Shown here one piece after another: positions 9,329-16,217 of a stretch of 64,000 nucleotides of DNA; the stretch's first letter is position 1, and each line of letters starts with the position of its first letter. The position numbers and the translations under genes were made by a program. This DNA is from an uncultured Aquimarina sp. (GTDB taxonomy: Bacteria > Bacteroidota > Bacteroidia > Flavobacteriales > Flavobacteriaceae): the NCBI GenBank assembly GCA_947493495.1, contig CANLRN010000014.1:1-64000 (forward strand). The letters are read 5' to 3'. The notes under the pieces were generated by a model. The model saw nothing but the letters and a program-made list of their open reading frames with translations, made no database searches and was not told the origin of the DNA.

Positions 9329-9424
9329 TTATTTTTGTGCATATGCATTGATACATATAGTTAAGAATACTCCAAAAAAAAAAAGAATATGTTTTATAGA
9401 AGTTTGTTTCTTATTGAAAATCAT
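9329..9424 (-). pseudogene. Signal-peptide remnant of a second TPR/AraC-type regulator
   Basis: 31 codons beginning MIFNKKQTSIKHILF and ending in a perfect signal-peptidase site (INAYAQ) followed by a stop. The start MIF-xKKQ/RKQ, the hydrophobic core and the upstream box at 9441-9473, with the same 16-nt spacing, match the regulator gene starting at 12665. The rest of the gene is gone; downstream sequence is not recognisable. I read it as the 5' stub of a duplicated regulator. Confidence 0.55.
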
Positions 9425-9440
9425 TAAGACAAGTATCAGA

Positions 9441-9473
9441 TATACTCTCCCAAATGTAATAATTCTTTTTTAA
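9441..9473 (-). promoter_or_regulatory. Regulator upstream box, copy A
   Basis: On the minus strand AAAAGAATTATTACATTTGG then GAGAGTATA lies 16 nt before the remnant start at 9424. The same sequence (AAGAATTATTACATTTGGGA) precedes the regulator at 12665 with the same spacing. TACATTTG inside it fits the Bacteroidota -7 motif TAnnTTTG, so it may be a duplicated promoter; no clear -33 TTG was found. Confidence 0.5.
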
Positions 9474-9502
9474 GTAAGGTAAATTAGGAAATCAAACATA
9501 AA

Positions 9503-9530
9503 AATCCCTGAAACCTTAATTTCAGGGATA
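9503..9530 (-). terminator. Rho-independent terminator after the 9644 peptide gene
   Basis: Minus-strand hairpin ATCCCTGAAA / TTTCAGGGAT with a six-base loop, followed by TTTTTAT. It lies 114 nt past the stop of the small peptide gene and closes the transcript of the frameshifted precursor and that peptide. Confidence 0.75.
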
Positions 9531-9643
9531 AAATGAGCGCAATTTAATGTTTGTTCGCGTTTAGATTACGATGAAATATCAATGAATAATTATCTCCATT
9601 ATTCATCCTTTATTTTATTAAAATTTAAATTACCAGTGGCTTA

Positions 9644-9823
9644 TTATAACACAAAATAATCTTTGCCGTCTTTACCTTTTAAAATAAAATAAGTCCTACC
9701 ATCTTTATTGATTTCAATAGGATATTCATCAGATAGTGTTGTTCCTCCAATTATTCCCTTCAAACTCTTTTTTTCAAGAAGCTTAACTTCTTTCCATTTT
9801 GATACTAAAAAAAAATCTAACAT
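9644..9823 (-). CDS. Small double-glycine leader peptide without Cys
   Basis: 59-residue ORF missing from the ORF track, ending in tandem stops. KKSLKGIIGG at residues 18-27 looks like a leader cleavage site; the downstream 32 residues (TTLSDEYPIEI..., ending DGKDYFVL) hold no cysteine, so it cannot form lanthionine by itself. It begins 18 nt after the end of the frameshifted precursor and probably shares its transcript. It may be an unmodified bacteriocin-like peptide, a signal, or an immunity-type partner. No family recognised. Confidence 0.5.
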   Translation of the reverse strand: MLDFFLVSKWKEVKLLEKKSLKGIIGGTTLSDEYPIEINKDGRTYFILKGKDGKDYFVL

Positions 9824-9841
9824 AATTTTGATATTTTTAAA

Positions 9842-10025
9842 TTAATGTAATATTTGATAACAGGTTCCTTCTCGAGTACACCCCCCAGAAAAATTCTGAA
9901 CACAATGTTGATATAAAGAACCGTGTCCAGGCAAACTAATGTCATTACAATCTCTGGCTTTAAAAGATTTCTGTTCTTTACTATCTAATTTTTACTCCCT
10001 CTAAATTTAAAATATTATTAAGCAT
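9842..10025 (-). pseudogene. Frameshifted, MITE-disrupted peptide precursor
   Basis: The start frame reads MLNNILNLEGVKIR then stops. One base off, the frame continues LDSKEQKSFKARDCNDI and onward to VQNFSGGCTREGTCYQILH with four Cys and several Ser/Thr. The join falls at a run of five A: removing one gives a continuous ~60-codon ORF. The leader resembles the common flavobacterial bacteriocin-like type (MLxxILxLxGVxxLxKxEQKSI-GG), although AR stands where GG is expected. The start codon lies in the target duplication of a MITE that separates it from leader box 2. So the gene has lost both its frame and its 5' region. Confidence 0.65.
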
Positions 10026-10031
10026 AATTAT

Positions 10032-10165
10032 CAATGTCGTTAAGTTAAGCTTTGTCATTGTCAGTCTGAGCTTGTCGAAGACCATCCTAACTTTCGTTTT
10101 TGATTCCACTTCGACAGGCTCAGTGTGACAAAATAGATGTTTTTTAGCTTAACTTAACGACATTG
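10032..10165. mobile_element. MITE-like element, family A, copy 1
   Basis: 134-bp palindromic element with perfect 20-bp terminal inverted repeats (CAATGTCGTTAAGTTAAGCT) and an inner inverted repeat around GAGC(T/C)TGTCGAAG. It is flanked by a 10-bp direct repeat, GCATAATTAT, at 10022-10031 and 10166-10175, which is a target-site duplication. No transposase inside; a full-length IS elsewhere in the genome with these ends would be the driver. A second copy is at 45846-45981. It is inserted exactly at a precursor start codon: both duplication copies carry the ATG. Confidence 0.9.
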
Positions 10166-10188
10166 GCATAATTATATATATTTTAATT

Positions 10189-10222
10189 ACCTACTCTATC
10201 TTAAGGTTTTCGGTTTCCCCTT
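10189..10222 (-). promoter_or_regulatory. Shared leader box 2, now orphaned
   Basis: Same sequence as box 1 (GGGGAAACCGAAAACCTT ... AGAGTAGGT). The ATG in the right-hand target duplication (10169-10167) lies 19 nt beyond it, the spacing seen at intact precursors, so this was the leader of the gene now split off by the MITE. From that ATG the frame reads only MPMSLS into the element before a stop. Confidence 0.75.
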
Positions 10223-10244
10223 ATAAAGAAGTTTTAAAACAATT

Positions 10245-10418
10245 TTAATGTAGCACACAAATTGGTCTTGTACCTGGCCCCGTTCTAGCTGTGTTTCCAC
10301 AGAGATATGAATTCCCACAAAATAATGAAAAAAGCTCATTTCCTCCTTTAATTTTATTAAGACTTAGATTACTAATTGTTTGCTTTTTTAACTCTAAATT
10401 TTTTAATGATTTTTTCAT
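10245..10418 (-). CDS. Class I lanthipeptide precursor (leader type MKKSLKNL, 3 Cys core)
   Basis: The ORF track starts this at 10493, but that extension runs through leader box 3; the true start is the internal MKKSLKNLELKK at 10418, giving 57 residues, the same length as its sister at 8598. The leader ends NKIKGG. The 31-residue core (NELFSLFCGN..., ending RPICVLH) has three Cys and five Ser/Thr. Leader nearly identical to the 8598 gene, core wholly different: the classic pattern of precursors sharing one enzyme set. Confidence 0.85.
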   Translation of the reverse strand: MKKSLKNLELKKQTISNLSLNKIKGGNELFSLFCGNSYLCGNTARTGPGTRPICVLH

Positions 10419-10438
10419 GATCCATTGTATTAAAAAAC

Positions 10439-10472
10439 ACCTACTCTGCTTTAAGGTTTTCGGTTTCCCCTT
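10439..10472 (-). promoter_or_regulatory. Shared leader box 3
   Basis: Third copy of GGGGAAACCGAAAACCTT ... AGAGTAGGT, 20 nt before the precursor start at 10418. It falls inside the over-long ORF of the track and argues for the shorter start. A weaker relative (GGGAGATTCTGAAAATCC ... AGAGTAAG, ~10812-10843) stands before the next precursor upstream. Confidence 0.7.
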
Positions 10473-10547
10473 ATCAAAATCAGTTGTCGACATTGCTTTG
10501 ATTCTGACACTAAACTATATTTAAAAAGAGTGAATTAAAAACAAAAC

Positions 10548-10601
10548 AACCCTGTTTTATCTAAAACAGGGTTATAAAAAAACCTGCAAAATATGCAGGT
10601 T
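10548..10601 (-). terminator. Two tandem rho-independent terminators
   Basis: Minus strand: first AACCTGC/GCAGGTT followed by T7 (10601-10581), then AACCCTGTTTTA/TAAAACAGGGTT followed by a T-rich run (10573-10548). They follow the precursor ending at 10626 and insulate it from the next precursor unit. Confidence 0.8.
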
Positions 10602-10625
10602 TTTTTTATATGCAGATTTACTCAG

Positions 10626-10787
10626 CTATAAACAATAATATTCTGTCATATCTAGAAGATGAAAAATAGATGTTTCATCCTCAGTTACTACGCAATCACC
10701 TCCAATAATTTTACTCATTGCATCTGGATTAATCCTAGCAATAGTTAGCTTTTTTAGACCGATTTTGTTTTGTTGTTGTTTTTTCAT
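10626..10787 (-). CDS. Class I lanthipeptide-type precursor (leader type LKKLTIARIN)
   Basis: 53-residue ORF missing from the track. The leader MKKQQQNKIGLKKLTIARIN then SKIIGG is the widespread Bacteroidota natural-product precursor type (KKLTI...M-x-x-I-x-GG). The short core starts DCVVTEDETS and ends EYYCL: two Cys and four Ser/Thr, acidic and aromatic. It has only a weak version of the shared leader box and its own tandem terminators. Being distinct from the MKKSLKNL pair, it may answer to another control or be a second product of the same enzymes. Confidence 0.75.
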   Translation of the reverse strand: MKKQQQNKIGLKKLTIARINPDAMSKIIGGDCVVTEDETSIFHLLDMTEYYCL

Positions 10788-10940
10788 AAACAAGGTGTTT
10801 TAGTGATTTTTCTTACTCTTTTTTTGGATTTTCAGAATCTCCCATGTTTCAATATTCTTACTAAAATATATTTTATCCGAGAGACTTATCACAATTCGTC
10901 CACCCTATATTAGACAAAAACGGGTTGTTTTTTATACCTC

Positions 10941-11639
10941 TTAATTAAAATTATTTTTGTTATAATTCTTTTTTATATTCTTGATATAATATGATGGGTT
11001 TAAACCTGTCTTTGCCTTAAAATGTTTTGCGAAAGCATCATCACTTTTATACCCTACTTCTGCCGCAATAGACTTCACAGAAAAATTTCTAAATTTTTTA
11101 TCATTCTTTAATCGCTGCAATGCATATCTAATTCTTAAATCAGTAATGTATTCATTAAATTTCTTTTGTTTATGCGTATGAATAATCTTAGTTAGATAGG
11201 TCGTATTTGTTTTTACTTTTTTAGCAATGGATGTCAAATTACATTCGGGTTTTAAAAAATATTCTTGTTGTTCTAACCTAGCCAAACCATTTAGTACTTC
11301 GGTTACCTTATCATCATCAATTACAATTTGCTTACTAACATTATTCTTATTGAGATTCTCTTGAGATTCTAAACGATCTATTTTTTCTATCAAAGCATTA
11401 AACATTTTTTTATAAGTACTTTGCTTCTTTACATATAAAAATATAATGCTAAATAATCCACATAAAATCAATACTAAAAACCATAAAACATACTTCTTTT
11501 TTTCTTCTGCATTAATTTTTTCTTGATTAAGATTTTCTATTTGTTCTCCTAATTTTTGAATATCATGATTGTTAATTTTATGTATCGTTTTGTCCTTTTC
11601 ATTAAGGAATTGGTCTCTTAGCAATGTATATTTCTGCAT
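10941..11639 (-). CDS. AraC-type DNA-binding half of a TPR sensor-regulator (split by a stop codon)
   Basis: 232 residues: coiled segment, one membrane helix (YVLWFLVLILCGLFSIIFLYV, ~48-68), linker, and a C-terminal AraC/XylS double helix-turn-helix (SIAAEVGYKSDDAFAKHFK with GLNPSYYIK). In Bacteroidota this arrangement normally continues, in one chain, a periplasmic TPR domain. The TPR half ends 18 nt upstream in the same frame: GGC GAT TAA AAA GAA ... ATG. So the ATG used here is an internal methionine of a once single ~574-residue gene, unless the stop is read through or the halves are translated separately. Beside the lanthipeptide precursors, it is the natural candidate regulator. Confidence 0.75.
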   Translation of the reverse strand: MQKYTLLRDQFLNEKDKTIHKINNHDIQKLGEQIENLNQEKINAEEKKKYVLWFLVLILCGLFSIIFLYVKKQSTYKKMFNALIEKIDRLESQENLNKNNVSKQIVIDDDKVTEVLNGLARLEQQEYFLKPECNLTSIAKKVKTNTTYLTKIIHTHKQKKFNEYITDLRIRYALQRLKNDKKFRNFSVKSIAAEVGYKSDDAFAKHFKAKTGLNPSYYIKNIKKNYNKNNFN

Positions 11640-11657
11640 CCAACCAGCGGATTCTTT

Positions 11658-12665
11658 TTAATCGCCAAGGGCAAAGTAGCAATCTGCCAGTAATCGATAG
11701 GTATACAAAACTCTTATCTTTTTTAAATCTTTTTTTTGTAATGAAGTAATAGTTTTCTTAAGATATACAATAGCTTTATCGTATGACTCTTGTTTGTACA
11801 AGCAACTCGCTAAAAAATAATTAAGATTCATCAAATATTTTTTAGCTTTTAGAGGATTATTAAATAATATATTCTCTGCTATATGTAAATTATCAAATGC
11901 TTGGTCTAAATCGTCCTGAAAAAAAAATACAGAACCTCTTTTGGTATATAAATCAATAAGACCAATTTTATAATTGATCGGTTTACTCAGGTCTATCCCA
12001 ATTCCTGCATAATGTAAAACTGAATCATATTTCTTTTGATCCAAATACGTTTCACTAACAATAGTAAGTAGATTCACATGATTTTTGCCATTTTCGAAAG
12101 ATGTGTTCTTAGTTAATTCTAGGGCATGGGTACTAACTTTCAAAGCTTTCTCCAGCTGTCCCATCCTTCTATAAATTATTGCAATTCCAGAATTTGCAAT
12201 AATTTCACGTTTTACATTTCTGTTTTCTTTCAGTATGTTTAACGCTAAATGATATGTATCAAGGGCTTTTTGATTTCTCCATTCTTTTAAATGAATATTT
12301 GCCATTTTTAAATAAACACGACATAATAATTCTCTATCGTTCAACTTTCTGGCAAGTGTATCAGTCTTGCTTAAGTATAGTAAACTCTTTTCGTAATTTA
12401 CTTTAGTATAAAAAAAGTTAGCAACATCAAAATATAAGGATATTGAATTAGATTGTTCATTTTTCGGAAGGTTTAAAAATATATTTTCATAGACCGCTAT
12501 TTCTTTAGCATCAGAGGACTTAATTAAAATTACTAATTCTATAGGTGTTTTATTTTTTAGACTATCCACCGCTTCAATAGTTATTCCTTGAGCAGTACTA
12601 ACCAATGATATGAACATTAGTATAAGTGCCTGAAAGAAAAGAATTTGTTTTCTGAAAAAAATCAT
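11658..12665 (-). CDS. TPR sensor half of an AraC-type regulator (split by a stop codon)
   Basis: Starts best at MIFFRKQ (12665) rather than 12692: this gives a signal peptide (ILMFISLVSTAQG) and the same upstream spacing as the remnant at 9424. About 300 residues of TPR repeats follow (for example MANIHLKEWRNQKALDTYH, GIAIIYRRMGQLEKALK). It ends ADCYFALGD-stop, where family members continue (D-Y-K-x-S/A), and the frame is open on the other side of the stop into the AraC half. A TAT/TAC to TAA change explains it. Probably an inactivated sensor, or read-through; a sequencing error cannot be excluded. Confidence 0.7.
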   Translation of the reverse strand: MIFFRKQILFFQALILMFISLVSTAQGITIEAVDSLKNKTPIELVILIKSSDAKEIAVYENIFLNLPKNEQSNSISLYFDVANFFYTKVNYEKSLLYLSKTDTLARKLNDRELLCRVYLKMANIHLKEWRNQKALDTYHLALNILKENRNVKREIIANSGIAIIYRRMGQLEKALKVSTHALELTKNTSFENGKNHVNLLTIVSETYLDQKKYDSVLHYAGIGIDLSKPINYKIGLIDLYTKRGSVFFFQDDLDQAFDNLHIAENILFNNPLKAKKYLMNLNYFLASCLYKQESYDKAIVYLKKTITSLQKKDLKKIRVLYTYRLLADCYFALGD

Positions 12666-12681
12666 TGTTACAGCTAAGAAG

Positions 12682-12712
12682 TATACTCCCAAATGTAATA
12701 ATTCTTTTTAAT
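12682..12712 (-). promoter_or_regulatory. Regulator upstream box, copy B
   Basis: Minus strand AAGAATTATTACATTTGGGA then GTATA, 16 nt before the start at 12665; near-identical to 9441-9473. TACATTTG matches the TAnnTTTG -7 element. Supports the choice of start codon and duplication of the regulator gene. Confidence 0.5.
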
Positions 12713-12754
12713 CTGTTTTTAGATCTATAAGAACTTATACTATCTTATATGGAA

Positions 12755-13144
12755 TTACTGTCTAAAGTTAATCGTACAACTCTGCGATTGTCCAAACCAT
12801 TTAACTCTATTCCGTGAAGCTATGTTATATATACCATCTCGGAATATTTTTGGGATAAAGGCTAGTAAGGCAGACACTTGTTTCCATTTTGGAATTTTAG
12901 ACACAATTCTTAAAAAACCGTCAGAATGTGTATGTATTCCTTTTTTATCAATAAGAATAACGGTTTCTAGATTCTCTGTCGGAAAACGATGTTCTATAAG
13001 AAAATTTTGACCTTTCATTGATTGAAACGCTATGAAATGAAAAAGATCTTTTGGAGCAAACTGCACCAACCAACCAACAACGCCATTGCACAAATTACAT
13101 TGACCATCGAATATGATAATACTTTTATCTATAGAGTTTTCCAT
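12755..13144 (-). CDS. DCC-family thiol-disulfide oxidoreductase-like protein (DUF393)
   Basis: 129 residues opening IIIFDGQCNLCNGVVGWL, the D-G-x-C-x-x-C motif that names the DCC family, placed right at the N-terminus as usual; IAFQSMKGQ follows at the normal place. Members have a thioredoxin-like redox motif but mostly no assigned substrate. Downstream of the ABC transporter genes on the same strand (27 bp gap), so probably co-transcribed with them; whether it serves disulfide handling for the Cys-rich peptides nearby is speculation. Confidence 0.8.
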   Translation of the reverse strand: MENSIDKSIIIFDGQCNLCNGVVGWLVQFAPKDLFHFIAFQSMKGQNFLIEHRFPTENLETVILIDKKGIHTHSDGFLRIVSKIPKWKQVSALLAFIPKIFRDGIYNIASRNRVKWFGQSQSCTINFRQ

Positions 13145-13171
13145 TTTGTTGATTTTTAACCTTTTATACTA

Positions 13172-13840
13172 TTATGGTCGTATGGATCCATCAATCATTT
13201 CAATAGTTTTATGAGAATTACGATACATTGTAGAATTATGTGTAGCAATAACTACCGTTTTCCCTTTATTTTCGGTAATTTCTTTTAGTAAATTAAATAT
13301 AAGATGAGAATTTTTTTGATCTAAATTCCCCGTAGGTTCATCGGCTATAATCAAAGACGGGTTATTAATTAAAGCTCTGGCAATTGCTACCCGTTGTTGT
13401 TGTCCTCCAGAAAGCTGATACGCTGGCCGTTTTGCATATTCTCTCATCCCCATCTCATCAAGAAGTCCCAATGCATCTTCTATAATTTCTTCTTTAGCTT
13501 TTTTTGATAACTTCATTGCTGGCAACATTACATTTTGTAATACATTAAATTCTGGAAGTAAATAATGAAACTGATATACAAATCCAATATGTTTATTCCT
13601 GAAATCAGTTAATGCAGAAGCACCTAATGTTTTTATATTTTGATCTTTAATTTTTAAATCTCCTTGAAAATCTGTGTCTAATGTGGATAAGATATACAAT
13701 AAGGTAGATTTTCCACTTCCTGATTCTCCATGAATAGCTACCAATTCCCCATCAGGGATAACCAAAGAAATATTTTTTAGCACTTGTCGTTTTTCTGGCT
13801 CTAAGAAATATTTGTCGATATGTCGCGCTTCTAAGATCAT
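13172..13840 (-). CDS. ABC transporter ATPase, MacB/LolD type
   Basis: 222-residue ATPase with Walker [10 protein letters not shown], signature [15 protein letters not shown], Walker [13 protein letters not shown] and the H-loop ATHNS, all characteristic of the LolD/MacB/FtsE branch that powers FtsX-fold permeases. Overlaps the permease gene by four bases (ATGA), so the pair is translated together. With no peptidase-domain exporter in sight, this pair is the only transporter near the lanthipeptide genes; immunity or export is possible but not shown. Confidence 0.88.
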   Translation of the reverse strand: MILEARHIDKYFLEPEKRQVLKNISLVIPDGELVAIHGESGSGKSTLLYILSTLDTDFQGDLKIKDQNIKTLGASALTDFRNKHIGFVYQFHYLLPEFNVLQNVMLPAMKLSKKAKEEIIEDALGLLDEMGMREYAKRPAYQLSGGQQQRVAIARALINNPSLIIADEPTGNLDQKNSHLIFNLLKEITENKGKTVVIATHNSTMYRNSHKTIEMIDGSIRP

Positions 13841-15051
13841 ATCCCTCTAATTATAGTTACTGGGTCAACTCTACTGGCTTTTTTTGAAGGGAAATAACCC
13901 GCAAAAATAGTTGTTAAAATCCCAAACGAAAATCCTAGTATATAATAGAACATCTTAAAATTAATTGGGTATGTCTCTACAATAATAAAATCTGATGTGT
14001 CTAATGATGTGATCGAAATCATATAACTAATACTATATCCTAAAACACAACCTAAAAGAGCTCCAATTAATCCAATAATCATTGCCTGTACTAGAAAAAT
14101 AAAAACGATATCATTACTGGAGTATCCAATCGTTTTTAGTACGGCAATATCTTTTCGTTTTTGGATTACAGTGATGGTAAGAATATTATAAATCCCGAAT
14201 CCCGCGACTAAGAGCAGTGCAAAAGAAACTGACCAAGTAAGAATATCACGAACTTTATTACCAATAACAATAGTTTTGTTACTGTCTTTCCAATCTTCTA
14301 CACCAATACCATTGACCTCTTCTACAAGCGTACTTTTTAAACTAACATCATCTCTGTCTTTTAATTTTACATGAATATTAGTAATGCCATTTTTTTGATT
14401 TAATAAACCTTGTAACGTAGTAGCAGAAATATAGGTTCTTACATTATCTATGGTCGTAATTCCAAAACTGAATATACCTGATACTTTTAGGTTTGTATTA
14501 TTACCATTAGGCAGTATCATTTTTATCTGATCTCCAACTGAAACTTGTAATCGTTTAGCGAGACTAATTCCTAACAAGATCGTGTTTTCTTGTGATATAC
14601 TTTGGAAACCTTTGCCTTCTACTAATCTTCGCTCTAGGTTTATCATTTCTTTTTCTTTTTCAGAAAAAACACCATTAATACTAGCAGGAAATTGTTTTCT
14701 ATCGCTAATCAAAATTGCTGGTGTTAGTATCTGATGTGCAAAAGAATGAACATTTTCATTTTCGATTAAAACCTTATCAATCTCATTACTATTCTCTAGA
14801 ACACTTGAAATAATCAACCCTTTATTGTCTCTCTGTTTTTTAGTTTTAGTACTAATTATTATATCTGGACTTCCATTAAACACTGCATCATCTAAAAAAT
14901 CATTAACCCCAGTCATAAAATTAATCATAACAATAAAAGTAGTTACCCCAAGTAGCACTCCAATGGCGGCTAAGCAGCTTTGCTTTTTTCGAGCAGATAA
15001 ATATTGCAGGGCAATAAAAATATTAGTTTTGTTAAAAACATGAGTTGACAT
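13837..15051 (-). CDS. ABC transporter permease, MacB/FtsX type
   Basis: 404 residues: first membrane helix near the N-terminus (SCLAAIGVLLGVTTFIVMI), a ~220-residue periplasmic MacB_PCD domain, and three C-terminal helices of the FtsX domain with YNILTITVIQKRKDIAVLKTIGY, the usual coupling-helix sequence. Works with the ATPase encoded after it, moving substrates by mechanotransmission rather than through a channel. Lipoprotein, peptide or antibiotic substrates are all possible. First gene of its operon. Confidence 0.87.
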   Translation of the reverse strand: MSTHVFNKTNIFIALQYLSARKKQSCLAAIGVLLGVTTFIVMINFMTGVNDFLDDAVFNGSPDIIISTKTKKQRDNKGLIISSVLENSNEIDKVLIENENVHSFAHQILTPAILISDRKQFPASINGVFSEKEKEMINLERRLVEGKGFQSISQENTILLGISLAKRLQVSVGDQIKMILPNGNNTNLKVSGIFSFGITTIDNVRTYISATTLQGLLNQKNGITNIHVKLKDRDDVSLKSTLVEEVNGIGVEDWKDSNKTIVIGNKVRDILTWSVSFALLLVAGFGIYNILTITVIQKRKDIAVLKTIGYSSNDIVFIFLVQAMIIGLIGALLGCVLGYSISYMISITSLDTSDFIIVETYPINFKMFYYILGFSFGILTTIFAGYFPSKKASRVDPVTIIRGI

Positions 15052-15143
15052 GGATCTTCCGTCGAAAAAACAAAATAAGGATTACAAAAATGGATTAGTT
15101 TAGGGAATTGTATATGAGTAAGATAACAAATAATAATGCATAA

Positions 15144-15506
15144 TCATTTCCTTTTTTTACTCTTCTTAGCCAATGGGTTAAAATCCAAACATAATTGTAT
15201 CCAATATTCCAAATCTACATCTAAATCAAATCCATCCGGAGAGACAAAAACATAACCTTTCATGGGTCTCCCTGTAAAATCCATTGGGTGACAACCGTTT
15301 CTTAGCATTGCCTGATCATATGCTTTTTCTCCTATCCGAGCCATTAAAAGGTCCGTTTCTTTTTTCTTATCATAATGAATTCCACAACACATTTTGTCAT
15401 CTACCATAAAACAGAGTCCTCCCATCATTTTCTTAGCATAATAATTAACGTGCTTTTCATTTAATATCTGATGAATCCTATCTGCTATAAAATCACTAAA
15501 CGCCAT
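15144..15506 (-). CDS. TfoX N-terminal domain protein
   Basis: 120 residues of the TfoX/Sxy N-terminal fold: FADRI-like opening, KKMMGGLCFMVDDKMCCGI, then YDKK...LMARIG and RPMKGYVFVSP near the end. Only the N-terminal domain is present, as in many stand-alone members outside proteobacteria, where a role in competence is not established. Basic C-terminal tail KSKKRK. Single gene. Confidence 0.85.
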   Translation of the reverse strand: MAFSDFIADRIHQILNEKHVNYYAKKMMGGLCFMVDDKMCCGIHYDKKKETDLLMARIGEKAYDQAMLRNGCHPMDFTGRPMKGYVFVSPDGFDLDVDLEYWIQLCLDFNPLAKKSKKRK

Positions 15507-15628
15507 TATTCTATGTAATTGATTTTGATAAAAATATTTATAGCCCTTATTGTATTTCTGTATTCTATAAAGTTATTTAAATTGCAACGATATTCCCTAT
15601 TTTTGGTTTATTATTTAAAAATACTATA

Positions 15629-16213
15629 ATGAGGATACTACTGCCTATTTATTTTATATTACTATTTGGAGGACTCGCTTGCAAAAATGAAAACGTATCT
15701 GAGTTTCAAGAAAAAGGAGCTACCATAGTATTGGATAGTCTCTCCCAAGAAAAAACAAAACTTGATCTATTGAAACTCTCCCCCGAATCTAAAAAAGACC
15801 TAGAGAGTTATGAAGACTTTAAAAATCTTCAAAATCTCATAAAAACAATGCATACTTCTAATCCATATTATATTAAAAAATATGCAGATAGTGTAGATGT
15901 TTTGATTCAGGTTTTTGAAGAAAACCTTACCAAAGATCACCTTAAAGTAAATTCTATAACCTCTAGAGTAGCTGTATTATCCACTGCATCTGGGTTATTA
16001 ATACAAGTATCTAATAAAAAAAGTTTATCTTCCGATAAGTTATTAGATGCTAATAAAAGACTTCTTACTGCATACAATAGTCTGATCATACAATTAAACG
16101 AATTATCATTAGCCATCCCAGATGCTATAGAAGAAGAATTATTACGTGACAATACCATCTCTAAGGACTCTATAGCAGAAGAAGAAAAACAAAATTTAAT
16201 TATAGAAGAATGA
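15629..16213 (+). CDS. Lipoprotein of unknown function
   Basis: 194 residues with a lipoprotein signal (LLPIYFILLFGGLACKN, lipobox GLAC). The rest is helical, with segments of heptad character (LLDANKRLLTAYNSLIIQLNELS) and an acidic end. No family recognised. Four bases before the next gene, so the two form one unit. Confidence 0.7.
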   Translation: MRILLPIYFILLFGGLACKNENVSEFQEKGATIVLDSLSQEKTKLDLLKLSPESKKDLESYEDFKNLQNLIKTMHTSNPYYIKKYADSVDVLIQVFEENLTKDHLKVNSITSRVAVLSTASGLLIQVSNKKSLSSDKLLDANKRLLTAYNSLIIQLNELSLAIPDAIEEELLRDNTISKDSIAEEEKQNLIIEE

Positions 16214-16217
16214 CCAA

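Noticed and set aside
10419-10493. N-terminal extension of the 10245 peptide ORF
   Set aside because: The extension passes through leader box 3, and the sister gene begins exactly at MKKSLKNL.
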